47,771 nt of DNA, from assembly GCA_017480795.1 (NCBI GenBank), contig JAFURY010000113.1:1-47771 (forward strand), in the 5' to 3' direction. The position numbers and the translations under genes are program-made. The DNA comes from Succinivibrionaceae bacterium. Its GTDB lineage: Bacteria > Pseudomonadota > Gammaproteobacteria > Enterobacterales > Succinivibrionaceae. Positions 7,931 through 15,435 of the stretch are shown here, in pieces. Under the pieces are notes generated by a model, which searched no databases, was not told the origin of the DNA, and saw only the letters and a program-made list of their open reading frames with translations. How positions within the stretch are numbered: the stretch's first letter is position 1; every line of letters starts with the position of its first letter.

Positions 7931-8685
7931 TGACACATTTATCCCTTTTCTCAGGCATCGGCGGGCTTGATCTTGCCGGAGAAATGGCGGGGTTCACGAC
8001 AGTGGGACAATGCGAATGGGCAGACTTTCCCACAAAAGTATTGCAGAAGCATTGGCCCGATGTTCCGCGCTGGCGGGATATACGGACGCTGACAGGAGAA
8101 AGTTTTTATGAAAAGACCGGCCTACGAACAGTTGACATTATTTCAGGAGGATTCCCTTGCCAGCCATTTAGCCTTGCCGGGAAGCGCGGAGGCCAGGATG
8201 ATGACCGTTATCTCTGGCCAGAAATGCTTCGCGTTATACGGGAAATCAGCCCATCTTGGACGCTTTGTGAAAATGTGCCTGGAATCGTCAATCTGGCGCT
8301 CGACCAGGTGCTTTCTGACCTGGAGAGCGCAGAATACGAAGTCCAGACGTTTATTGTTCCGGCTTGTGGCGTTGACGCCCCGCACCGGAGAGAACGTGTT
8401 GCCATTGTGGCCCACGCCATCGACGGGGGCGCCGCTATGCGGAGGCACAGGGAACTTGGAGCAGCTTCGCAAACTGGCTCTTGCAGGGATACTGACAGCC
8501 GAGGATGTGCGGAACCTGAGCGCGGGGAACGGAGGACGGACAAACCCAGAATTGATCGAGTGGGTAATGGGATACGAAAAAGCATTTACGCGCCTGATCC
8601 CGACGCCATGCGCCAGCGATTGGAAGGGCGGCGCAATGACCCGGATGTTTGCGGGGGGAGTACGTTCCTCGATTGTGCAATCTGA
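7927..8685 (+). CDS. DNA (cytosine-5) methyltransferase, C-terminus shifted out of frame
   Basis: The N-terminal catalytic domain is intact: motif I FSGIGG at residues 8-13, motif IV PCQPF with Cys78, motif VI ENVP at 115-118 and motif VIII HRRERV at 153-158. Read as it stands, the frame stops at 8685. The missing C-terminal motif (RCKALGNAVVPQQ) lies in the neighbouring frame and ends at 8872. Removing one G from the G6 tract at 8653-8658 joins the two halves into a product of normal length. So the gene is phase-off, mutated or a sequencing artefact. A methyltransferase here would protect phage DNA from host restriction (family knowledge). Confidence 0.75.
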   Translation: MMTHLSLFSGIGGLDLAGEMAGFTTVGQCEWADFPTKVLQKHWPDVPRWRDIRTLTGESFYEKTGLRTVDIISGGFPCQPFSLAGKRGGQDDDRYLWPEMLRVIREISPSWTLCENVPGIVNLALDQVLSDLESAEYEVQTFIVPACGVDAPHRRERVAIVAHAIDGGAAMRRHRELGAASQTGSCRDTDSRGCAEPERGERRTDKPRIDRVGNGIRKSIYAPDPDAMRQRLEGRRNDPDVCGGSTFLDCAI

Positions 8686-8872
8686 TAGAATGCACTCCCC
8701 TTGGGAGGCTTGGCCCGACGAATCCGGGATACCTCGAATATGTGATGGGGTTCCCGATAGGGTGGACAGATGTAAAGCACTCGGAAACGCCGTAGTACCA
8801 CAGCAATTCTATATCTTTTTCAAACTTATTGCTGATATTGAGGAAGAGAAAAATGCTAATCGGCTTACATGA
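8108..8872 (+). CDS. ORF overprinted on the methyltransferase gene in the +1 frame
   Basis: It has its own start (ATG 8108) and ribosome binding site (AGGAGAA at 8095-8101). The N-terminus (YEQLTLFQEDSLASH) and later WPTPSTGAPLCGGTGN and NPELIEWVMGYEKAFT read like a conserved phage protein family I recall next to methyltransferases. Beyond the G6 tract at 8653-8658 this frame encodes the methyltransferase C-terminus instead. The natural end of this ORF (NPGYLEYVMGFPIGWTD) is in the third frame, stopping at 8795. Deleting one G restores this gene to 8108-8795 and the methyltransferase to 7927-8872 at the same time. Confidence 0.6.
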   Translation: MKRPAYEQLTLFQEDSLASHLALPGSAEARMMTVISGQKCFALYGKSAHLGRFVKMCLESSIWRSTRCFLTWRAQNTKSRRLLFRLVALTPRTGENVLPLWPTPSTGAPLCGGTGNLEQLRKLALAGILTAEDVRNLSAGNGGRTNPELIEWVMGYEKAFTRLIPTPCASDWKGGAMTRMFAGGVRSSIVQSDRMHSPWEAWPDESGIPRICDGVPDRVDRCKALGNAVVPQQFYIFFKLIADIEEEKNANRLT

Positions 8873-9824
8873 TAGCGATAATACAGGATTTCCGAACTAT
8901 GCCTTGATGAAAATTTCGGCTTATCATAAAGAACTGGGCGATGCTGTGGAATGGTGGAATCCAATGTTAAACTATGATCGCGTATACAGCAGCAAGGTTT
9001 TTACATTCACCCCCGAAAATCCATATTTACCAGCGGATACGATCAAGGGAGGAACGGGATACGGCCTTTATTCTGATCTTCCGCCCGAAATTGACGGCAT
9101 GTTTCCTGACTATTCGATATATCCCAAGATAAAATACGCAATAGGATTTTTGACGCGGGGATGTATCAGAAATTGCCCGTGGTGCATAGTACCCAAAAAA
9201 GAGGGGAAGATACGCCCATATGATACATGGGAACGCATAAAGCGCCGAGACAGCAGGGATATTGTATTTATGGACAATAACGTGCTGGCCTGCCCACATG
9301 GCCTTGAACAGATGGAGAACATGGTGGGAAAGGATGTGCGAGTGGATTTCAACCAGGGCCTTGATTCGCGACTGATAACGAAGGAGATAGCGAAAATCCT
9401 TGCAGGGCTTAAATGGATACGGTTTATCAGGACTGCTTGCGATACCGACGCATCGATGACGGATGTTGCAAACGCTGTTGATAGGCTGGCGTCCTACGGA
9501 GTAAAGCCGTATCGCATATTCTGCTATGTCCTTGTCCAGGATATTCCGTCTGCGGAGCGGCGCATCCAATTTCTGCGCGGCCTGGGCGTTGATCCATTTG
9601 CACAGCCATACCGTGACTTTACCACAAACACAGAACCGGCACGGGAGCTGAAAGACTTTGCCCGTTGGGTAAACGACAAAGCCATATTCCGATCATGCAA
9701 ATCTTTTTCGGATTACAAAACGGGCATACGGGGGCGAAGTGATAACTGGAGGCGAGGGGATGAAAGTAAAGGATTGCTTGAAATGCCCGCATTGCAAACG
9801 CCGGACGTGGACGAGCTATTATAG
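8853..9824 (+). CDS. radical SAM protein (second copy, distinct family)
   Basis: A 323-aa protein; ATG 8853 follows GAGGAAGAG and overlaps the methyltransferase tail by 20 nt. Cys104, Cys108 and Cys111 (CIRNCPWC) make the CX3CX2C cluster motif. The N-terminal about 90 residues (DSDNTGFPNYALMKISAYHK) look like the start of B12-type radical SAM proteins, although a cobalamin site cannot be shown. VDFNQGLDSRL and later strands fit the barrel. Substrate unknown. It is unrelated in sequence to the radical SAM protein at 6365. Confidence 0.75.
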   Translation: MLIGLHDSDNTGFPNYALMKISAYHKELGDAVEWWNPMLNYDRVYSSKVFTFTPENPYLPADTIKGGTGYGLYSDLPPEIDGMFPDYSIYPKIKYAIGFLTRGCIRNCPWCIVPKKEGKIRPYDTWERIKRRDSRDIVFMDNNVLACPHGLEQMENMVGKDVRVDFNQGLDSRLITKEIAKILAGLKWIRFIRTACDTDASMTDVANAVDRLASYGVKPYRIFCYVLVQDIPSAERRIQFLRGLGVDPFAQPYRDFTTNTEPARELKDFARWVNDKAIFRSCKSFSDYKTGIRGRSDNWRRGDESKGLLEMPALQTPDVDELL

Positions 9825-9945
9825 ACCGAAGGGCTATCATGCCATCGGCATGACCCACGCCTATGCGTACTGCGCCTTGTATAAGGAGCGCGTAAGGAAG
9901 ATCAAAGCATGTAACGGAAGGAGCGGATTTTTAAGTGACGCATGA
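9760..9945 (+). CDS. small zinc-ribbon protein, 61 aa
   Basis: ATG 9760 follows GGAGGCGAGGGG inside the end of the radical SAM gene. It has CLKCPHCKRR near the N-terminus and further Cys at YCALY and KACNG, a likely zinc ribbon. Short early gene of unknown role. Confidence 0.5.
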   Translation: MKVKDCLKCPHCKRRTWTSYYRPKGYHAIGMTHAYAYCALYKERVRKIKACNGRSGFLSDA

Positions 9946-10237
9946 TGAATTGCTGGAATATGTTATCCATCATCCCGTAAAAGCATATTTTCGTCTGCCG
10001 TGGGGATTCAAGAACAACATTTCCGAACATCTGGAAGATTTTTTCGACGATCTGATGGTGGCCATAAGGGGTGTTGGCAGCATGTTCGTTTCGCTGTTTT
10101 GGGTGATGCTGTGCATCGTTGCCGTTCTTGTCTGGCCTGCGGCAAAGGCAATCATGCTATGGCATCTGCGAAAAAGAATCATTAAAGATAGGCACCCGGA
10201 AATGGCATCATCCCCGAAAGGGGAATACCGAATATAG
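9935..10237 (+). CDS. single-pass membrane protein, 100 aa
   Basis: The start is GTG 9935, about eleven bases after GGAAGGAG. A hydrophobic segment at about 46-71 (SMFVSLFWVMLCIVAVLVW) is a clear membrane helix flanked by basic residues. Unknown function; early-region location. Confidence 0.55.
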   Translation: MTHDELLEYVIHHPVKAYFRLPWGFKNNISEHLEDFFDDLMVAIRGVGSMFVSLFWVMLCIVAVLVWPAAKAIMLWHLRKRIIKDRHPEMASSPKGEYRI

Positions 10238-10253
10238 AAAGCAGGACGGAAAA

Positions 10254-10613
10254 ATGCTGACACTCCCGATAAAGCGCAAATGGTTTGATATGATCGCCTC
10301 CGGCGAAAAGCTGGAGGAGTACCGGGCCTTGACACATTATTACATCGTCCGCATTAAAAACGCCCAGCGTTTCAAGGCGGATGGCAAATGGCAATTCTAT
10401 GTGATCCTTCGCGCCGGTTATAACAAGAATAGCCCGATGATGGCGATCCAGTGCTGGGAAGATACCGGCGAGGGAAAACCAGAGTGGGGAGCAGAACCGG
10501 GAGAAAAGTATATCCGGCTGCATATCACCTGGAAACATGAAATCAAATATGGAACGCCGCTCACGGAGTTTTCAATCGTGCAGATGGGAAAGAAAGACGG
10601 TGGCGTGACGTGA
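10254..10613 (+). CDS. ASCH-domain-like protein
   Basis: A 119-aa product. The opening MLTLPIKRKWFDMIASGEKLEEYR is the classic beginning of ASCH/PUA-like proteins, which are thought to bind RNA or modified nucleotides. The later IRLHITWKHEIKYGTPLTEF fits the fold's last strands. ATG 10254 is preceded by CAGGACGG; the longer in-frame ORF overlaps the upstream gene and is not needed. Function in the phage unknown. Confidence 0.65.
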   Translation: MLTLPIKRKWFDMIASGEKLEEYRALTHYYIVRIKNAQRFKADGKWQFYVILRAGYNKNSPMMAIQCWEDTGEGKPEWGAEPGEKYIRLHITWKHEIKYGTPLTEFSIVQMGKKDGGVT

Positions 10614-10813
10614 AAGAGAAATATCGCGCCATGCTGCAAAAGCTATCAGACGATATGGAACAAAACAAAAGATTCAATGCCTCGGTAAACATGATACAAT
10701 CAATCGGCTTGTCTTTTGATGAAGCTGCAAAGGCGATGGATGCTTTTGCGAAGAACATAAGAGAATTTCAAGAAAAATATATGGGGGGTACAAACAATGA
10801 AATGCGCGTGTGA
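10610..10813 (+). CDS. small helical protein, 67 aa
   Basis: It starts at GTG 10610, overlapping the previous stop as GTGA. The sequence is almost wholly amphipathic helix (MLQKLSDDMEQNKRFNAS). No family recognised. Confidence 0.5.
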   Translation: MKEKYRAMLQKLSDDMEQNKRFNASVNMIQSIGLSFDEAAKAMDAFAKNIREFQEKYMGGTNNEMRV

Positions 10814-11021
10814 TCGTTGCGAAAAAGTTATCACCACGGGAAGCGAGGAATATGAAAATACTTGGCGCAGGCTTTTAATAACGAAGCCGGAAGATTTTTA
10901 TAGGCGCGGCCTTGAAATTGGATTTGGCAACTCTAATATGGTCCTTCTGTGCGACAAGTGCTTCGACGAATTTGTTGATTTTGCCAACCATGACCTGTAC
11001 AAGCCCGTAGAAAAAACCTGA
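10797..11021 (+). CDS. small zinc-finger-like protein, 74 aa
   Basis: ATG 10797 follows a run GGGGGG. It has CACDRC at the N-terminus and LLCDKCFDEF near the C-terminus, a two-knuckle zinc-binding pattern seen in several small phage proteins. It is the last of the overlapping early genes before the first intergenic palindrome. Confidence 0.55.
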   Translation: MKCACDRCEKVITTGSEEYENTWRRLLITKPEDFYRRGLEIGFGNSNMVLLCDKCFDEFVDFANHDLYKPVEKT

Positions 11022-11045
11022 TCGACACACCCACGAACGTGGCCG

Positions 11046-11065
11046 ACCCGCGAACGTTCGCGGGT
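11046..11065. repeat. 20-bp perfect palindrome, copy 1 of 3
   Basis: ACCCGCGAACGTTCGCGGGT is its own reverse complement. It stands alone between genes, without a T run, so here it is not an obvious terminator. The same 18-bp core recurs at 15135-15152 and 23349-23366. Confidence 0.85.
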
Positions 11066-11102
11066 ACGGCGGAAACGCGCATTGCGCTTTATGGAGGGAA
11101 GT

Positions 11103-11597
11103 ATGTCTGAAATCCGTAACGAGCGCAGGAATCCAGCACCACAGCCCATCAAGAACAAAGATATTCCTCTGCTGTCCTCGATCTTCTGCGTGATGCAGGA
11201 GATTAAAAGCCTGGAACGGCGGCGGGAATGGCAGCATGACCGCATGTTCGTTATCACCAAAAAGCTAACCGGGATGCCGAGTGGCAGCGGAACACAGCGG
11301 GGCCTTGACGCCGCGTTTGCGGCGATTGACGACCTGGACGAGCAGCACGGGGAGCAGATAAAGCAGTATGCGCGGGATCTGAAAAAAGCCGAACGCATAC
11401 TGAACAGCATCCCCAGCCGGAAGATGCGAACCTTTGTACAGATGTATTACATTGACGAGATCGGCAAAGGAGAGATCATGCGCGAGCTGAACATGACGGA
11501 GTGGGGATTTGATCGGGCAAGGACGGCCATTGAGCAGGCCCCGGACATGGCGCATGTGGTGTGGCGCGAGCGGTTTATCATCGAAAATAAGGCGTGA
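11103..11597 (+). CDS. putative late-gene transcription regulator (sigma/ArpU/RinA-like)
   Basis: A 164-aa protein starting at ATG 11103 behind TGGAGGGA. It is helical and charged. The C-terminal part (RTFVQMYYIDEIGKGEIMRELNM) has the hallmarks of a sigma-70 region 4-like helix-turn-helix used by phage late regulators. Its position as the last early gene, directly ahead of a promoter and the packaging genes, is where such activators or antiterminators sit. The exact family cannot be fixed from sequence alone. Confidence 0.55.
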   Translation: MSEIRNERRNPAPQPIKNKDIPLLSSIFCVMQEIKSLERRREWQHDRMFVITKKLTGMPSGSGTQRGLDAAFAAIDDLDEQHGEQIKQYARDLKKAERILNSIPSRKMRTFVQMYYIDEIGKGEIMRELNMTEWGFDRARTAIEQAPDMAHVVWRERFIIENKA

Positions 11598-11616
11598 AAA
11601 AATTTTCCAAAACCAC

Positions 11617-11645
11617 TTGAAACACGTCGCCCAATGTGATAATAT
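11617..11645 (+). promoter_or_regulatory. candidate sigma-70 late promoter
   Basis: TTGAAA at 11617-11622 and TAATAT at 11640-11645 are separated by 17 bp, close to consensus. It sits just after the putative regulator gene and reads towards the packaging operon, but a terminator follows about 25 bp downstream. Confidence 0.6.
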
Positions 11646-11669
11646 GCTATCATCAGGAGAAGTGGGAGA

Positions 11670-11698
11670 AGCGGGACGCGAAAGCGACCCGCTTTTTT
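11670..11698 (+). terminator. intrinsic terminator directly after the late promoter
   Basis: The stem AGCGGG/CCCGCT encloses an inner CGC-GAAA-GCG hairpin and is followed by six T (11693-11698). A transcript from the promoter at 11617 would be only about 45-50 nt, so late expression would require antitermination or readthrough. It may also end early transcription. Confidence 0.65.
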
Positions 11699-11771
11699 AA
11701 TTGCTTCGCACGTGCCGGGACGCACACCGGCCCGCGCTCTATGCAATTTATTCGCATATTCACGCCGCGTC

Positions 11772-11793
11772 ACAAGCCCCGTGCGGGGCTTGT
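11772..11793. terminator. hairpin in the late leader, possible second terminator
   Basis: ACAAGCCCCG and CGGGGCTTGT form a 10-bp inverted repeat separated by two bases and followed by a weak T-rich stretch (TCCTGTTTT). It lies about 50 bp before the first late gene. It could be a second terminator or a leader structure. Confidence 0.45.
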
Positions 11794-11843
11794 TCCTGTT
11801 TTGCGAAAATAGCCCGATATAACAAAGAAATGGAGGTGGTCAC

Positions 11844-12485
11844 ATGTTCTCTATGTACATTGACGTAAGCGACGTCGTTGGAAAACTGATGTATCTTTCC
11901 GGCAGGCATGAGGTTGGCGTATTCCATGCCATGATGCAGCGCACCTTCATGGAGACGGGCCGCCACGCAAGGCCGGTCATTAAGCGCGAAATCCTGAAAG
12001 AATATGAGGTCAAATCAAGCTGGGTTGATGATAAGCTCGGCCAACCTCGCCCGCTGGGGACGGAGCTTGGATGCCTGATACCGATCAAGAGTAAGCGCGG
12101 GGCCATCGGCGGTATCTATGTTGCCACGGGCGGCATGACGCGGGTACAAGGTACAGTGCAGCACATGCGCGACGGCACCACCCGAAACAGAAAGGCACAC
12201 TGGCGCGTGAGAAGGATTAACGCCAAAATCGTAAAGGGTCAGCAAAGCACCATGCCGGAGCTGATGGCCCACCAGGGCGGCAATCCTCCTTTCCGAAACG
12301 GCATGGCCGGAGTGGCATTTACACGCACGACGAAGGCAAGGCTGCCAATCGCCAGCGTGGTCGGTCTGGGCGTCCCGCAAATGCCCATCAACAGAAGCCG
12401 CCCGGCCATCGAAGCAGATATTAAAATTTATCTGATGAAGCGCCTGCAACATAATTATGAGCGCTTGATCCTTGGCGGTTTATGA
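11844..12485 (+). CDS. minor tail protein Z-like (lambda gpZ family)
   Basis: A 213-aa protein behind GGAGGTGG. The C-terminal GVPQMPINRSRPAIEADIKI followed by a helix ending LQHNYERLI matches the end of lambda gpZ/HK97 gp10-type tail-completion proteins. The middle is basic (GMTRVQGTVQHMRDGTTRNR). It is odd that it precedes the terminase genes, because gpZ-type genes normally lie after the head connectors. Assignment is moderate; a head-tail or packaging-associated role cannot be excluded. Confidence 0.5.
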   Translation: MFSMYIDVSDVVGKLMYLSGRHEVGVFHAMMQRTFMETGRHARPVIKREILKEYEVKSSWVDDKLGQPRPLGTELGCLIPIKSKRGAIGGIYVATGGMTRVQGTVQHMRDGTTRNRKAHWRVRRINAKIVKGQQSTMPELMAHQGGNPPFRNGMAGVAFTRTTKARLPIASVVGLGVPQMPINRSRPAIEADIKIYLMKRLQHNYERLILGGL

Positions 12486-12514
12486 TATTCGCGACGCCGT
12501 AACGGGGGCATTGT

Positions 12515-13033
12515 ATGGCTATATACATGACGCAGAAGCAGCTTGGCGAATTGGTAAATCTTACGGATCGCCAACTGCGGAACATCGACAAAGAACACGC
12601 CGACGATCCCCTGCTTATCAAGGGAGAGAGCGGCAAGTATGACGCTGCCGCATTTATCAGGCGCTGGGTAGAAATCAAGATTGAAAAGGCATCCAATGGA
12701 GAAAACGATCTGGACGCCGTAAGGGCCGAGCATGAAGTTATCAAAACCGAAAAGACACGGCTTGAAGTGGAGCGGATGCGCGGAAACCTGGTAGATGTGC
12801 AGGATATAAGGCGCTTGTGGGCTGATATTGCGAATACGGTCACACAATCCTTGATCCGGCTCCCGGCGACACTGGCGCCCATGGTGCAGGGCCTTGAAAA
12901 CATCGAGGTAATCAATGGCATCATTGCCAACGAGATCAACCGCGTACTGAACGGAATTGCTGAAACGCCGCTGCCTGATTATGCGGCAGCGGATGATGAC
13001 GCTGAAAAGGACGAAGAAGAAAGCGAGGCGTAG
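12515..13033 (+). CDS. terminase small subunit (Nu1-like)
   Basis: A 172-aa protein. The N-terminal helix-turn-helix TQKQLGELVNLTDRQLRNID fits the DNA-recognition domain. The central long helix EHEVIKTEKTRLEVERMRGN and the following LVDVQDIRRLW are typical of lambda Nu1 / phage DNA-packaging proteins that form the oligomer with the large subunit. The C-terminus is very acidic. It is followed closely by a small Cys-rich ORF and TerL. Confidence 0.75.
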   Translation: MAIYMTQKQLGELVNLTDRQLRNIDKEHADDPLLIKGESGKYDAAAFIRRWVEIKIEKASNGENDLDAVRAEHEVIKTEKTRLEVERMRGNLVDVQDIRRLWADIANTVTQSLIRLPATLAPMVQGLENIEVINGIIANEINRVLNGIAETPLPDYAAADDDAEKDEEESEA

Positions 13034-13036
13034 CGA

Positions 13037-13267
13037 ATGGATAATGTGGATCGTTGCGTCTGCTGCAATGCTGCCATTCCGGAGGGGCGGCAGGTTTGCG
13101 AAATTTGCGAACATGCGGACTGCCTGCATATTTGGCTATTCGATCAGATCGTTACCGGTGAATCCGGGGAACGCTATCTTTCCTGGAAATGCGCGAAATG
13201 CGGAAGAAGCCGCGTAGATAGGCACAATGCCGAAACGCAGCATCGGAGTATGATGTTTGATGGGTAA
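13037..13267 (+). CDS. small zinc-ribbon protein between TerS and TerL
   Basis: A 76-aa product with CVCCNAAI, CEICEHADC and CAKCGRSR, that is three Cys clusters able to hold two zinc ions. It lies between the two terminase genes and overlaps the TerL start by 8 nt. An accessory role in packaging is inferred only from its place. Confidence 0.55.
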   Translation: MDNVDRCVCCNAAIPEGRQVCEICEHADCLHIWLFDQIVTGESGERYLSWKCAKCGRSRVDRHNAETQHRSMMFDG

Positions 13268-15134
13268 GATCGAGGAGCTTGCCCGTTATACATACGAAAT
13301 GTTCAAGCCGCCGCGTCTGCTGGGCGTGGCCGAATGGGCAGACGAAAACCGTGTGCTGGTATCAGAATCGTCCGCGGAGCCGGGACGCTGGCGCACAGAC
13401 AGGGCGCCGTATCAGCGGGCAATCATGGACGCCTTTACCCAAGTGGGAATATGGCAGATCGTTATCATGGCAAGCGCCCAGGTTGGCAAGACCGAGCTGG
13501 AATTAAATATGATGGGGCGGGCAATAGACGTTGATCCCGGCCCCATTCTTTTTATTCAGCCAACGGATAACTTTGCCGAGGACTTTAGCAAGCGCCGCGT
13601 AGCGCCCATGATAAAGGCCAGCCCCGCGCTGGCTCGCAAGGTTTTTGAAGCGAAAAGCCGTGACAGCGGCAACACCATCGGCATGAAAACCTTTCCGGGC
13701 GGCAGCGTGCGCTTCACCGGCGCGAACAGTCCAACAGAGCTGGCGGGCCGCCCTGTGCGCTATGTATTCATGGACGAGATCGACCGCTTTCCTGCTTCAG
13801 CAGGAACAGAGGGCGACCCCTTGAAGCTGGCCGAGCGCCGCACGGACACCTTCAAACATAACCGCAAGATCGTCAAGACTTCCACGCCGACCATAAAGGG
13901 GGTATCAAAAATTGAACGATCCTATATGACCGGCACACAGGAAGAATGGCACACCCAATGTCCCCATTGCCAAGCATTCAGCTATATCCGTTTTGACGAT
14001 ATACGGTTTGACAAAGAGGAGTACAAGGACGAGAACGGCGAGAAAAACTACCATGTGCGCAATGTGCGGTGGCGGTGTCCGATCTGCCAGCGCGAGATCA
14101 ACGAATACGACACGAAACGCTGCGCCGCAAAATGGGTAGCGAAAAACCCACAGGCAATAGAGGCTGGTATCCGCTCTTTCCGGCTCAATGCCTTTATGTC
14201 GCCCTGGTCGGATTGGAAGGATATTTGCCGGTCATTCCTGGAAGCAAAGGATGATCCTGAGCTTCTAAAGGTTTTCGTTAATACAATGCTGGGCGAAACA
14301 TGGGAGGTACGGGACAGGAGCGGCGTCCCTGAAACGCTCCATGCGCGACGGGAGATATACGATACCGATGTTCCGAATGGCGTCCTGGTCCTTACGATGG
14401 GGATCGACACACAGGACAACCGTCTGGAATATGAGGTCGTGGGCTGGAACCGAGAGGAAGAAAGTTGGGGCATCAGCCGCGGTGTAATCCCAGGACGAGC
14501 GGACACGCAGGGCGCATGGGCAGAAGTGGACGAGCTGATGGATCGGGAGTGGCGCTTGCCCAATGGGATGGCGCTGCGCATCGGGGCAGCTTTTGTGGAT
14601 AGTGGCGGTCACTTTACCCAGGAGGTTTACCGGGAGTGCGCCAAACGCTATGCCGTAGGCCGCAAGATATTCGCTATCAAAGGCGAAGCGGGCGAGAGCA
14701 AAGAATATGTGCGCATGATGAAAAAGGACAGTGCCAAGGACAACACGCCCAAATTTATTATCGGCGTCGATGCCGGAAAAACGGCTATTATGAACGCGAC
14801 AACCATTGAAGAAGTAGGCCCGCGCTACATGCACTTTCCCAACGATTATCAACGGGGATATGACCTGGAATTTTTCAAGGGCCTATGCTCCGAAAAAATG
14901 GTGCTGCATCGCAAGGCGGGCCAGACGGTGACGGCATGGGAAAAAACCTATGAACGCAATGAACCGCTTGACTGCCGCAACTATGCACGCGCTGCTTTTC
15001 GGTTTTTCCGCTGGCCCTTTGAAAAAATCGAAAGGACGCTCAATGGGGAAAACGAGGATGACCGCCTGATGACGAAAGCCCAGGCGCAAAAGAAAAAGCA
15101 TAATCCTGTAGTGAGCAGGGGAATCACCATCTGA
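13260..15134 (+). CDS. terminase large subunit (lambda gpA family)
   Basis: A 624-aa packaging ATPase-nuclease. Walker A SAQVGKTE is at residues 72-79 and Walker B VRYVFMDE at 166-173. A CPHC/CPIC zinc-like pair lies at about 235 and 278, and the C-terminal half carries the nuclease region (MGIDTQDNRLEYEVVGW, FVDSGGHFTQEVY). The first in-frame codon is TTG 13257; ATG 13260 is the better start. Length is as expected for gpA. It cuts concatemers and powers DNA entry through the portal at 15436. Confidence 0.92.
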   Translation: MGKIEELARYTYEMFKPPRLLGVAEWADENRVLVSESSAEPGRWRTDRAPYQRAIMDAFTQVGIWQIVIMASAQVGKTELELNMMGRAIDVDPGPILFIQPTDNFAEDFSKRRVAPMIKASPALARKVFEAKSRDSGNTIGMKTFPGGSVRFTGANSPTELAGRPVRYVFMDEIDRFPASAGTEGDPLKLAERRTDTFKHNRKIVKTSTPTIKGVSKIERSYMTGTQEEWHTQCPHCQAFSYIRFDDIRFDKEEYKDENGEKNYHVRNVRWRCPICQREINEYDTKRCAAKWVAKNPQAIEAGIRSFRLNAFMSPWSDWKDICRSFLEAKDDPELLKVFVNTMLGETWEVRDRSGVPETLHARREIYDTDVPNGVLVLTMGIDTQDNRLEYEVVGWNREEESWGISRGVIPGRADTQGAWAEVDELMDREWRLPNGMALRIGAAFVDSGGHFTQEVYRECAKRYAVGRKIFAIKGEAGESKEYVRMMKKDSAKDNTPKFIIGVDAGKTAIMNATTIEEVGPRYMHFPNDYQRGYDLEFFKGLCSEKMVLHRKAGQTVTAWEKTYERNEPLDCRNYARAAFRFFRWPFEKIERTLNGENEDDRLMTKAQAQKKKHNPVVSRGITI

Positions 15135-15156
15135 CCCGCGAACGTTCGCGGGTTTT
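15134..15156 (+). terminator. palindrome copy 2 of 3, terminator-like
   Basis: The same 20-bp palindrome as at 11046 begins on the last base of the TerL stop and is followed by TTTT and, after four bases, TTTTT. The geometry is that of an intrinsic terminator, though the head operon must continue, so it is probably partial. Confidence 0.65.
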
Positions 15157-15177
15157 GTCATTTTTGGGAGGTACGCA

Positions 15178-15423
15178 ATGCCGGTAACGATTGTAGACGG
15201 TTTTACGCTGATTGAGGCGCAGACCCAGCTTGCTCTTTGGAAAACGTGCGCACAAGAGCTTGCCAGCGGGCAGGCCAAGCGTTATCGCATCGGCACGCGG
15301 GAGTTTGAAGCGCTGGACCTGGACGAAATATACCGCATGATCCGCTACTTTGCCGGGATCGTGGACAAGCTGAATGGCAGCGCCAGGAGCACGCGCGTTC
15401 AAGTGGTCGTACCGCGTGATTAA
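15178..15423 (+). CDS. gpW-like head-tail joining protein (DUF6148-type)
   Basis: An 81-aa product behind GGGAGGT. EAQTQLALWKTCAQELASGQ followed by a short beta hairpin (KRYRIGTREFEALD) and a final helix is the pattern of the small proteins between terminase and portal in lambda-type modules. Lambda gpW stops DNA leakage and builds the connector; the same role is inferred here. Confidence 0.65.
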   Translation: MPVTIVDGFTLIEAQTQLALWKTCAQELASGQAKRYRIGTREFEALDLDEIYRMIRYFAGIVDKLNGSARSTRVQVVVPRD

Positions 15424-15435
15424 GGAGGAATTACC

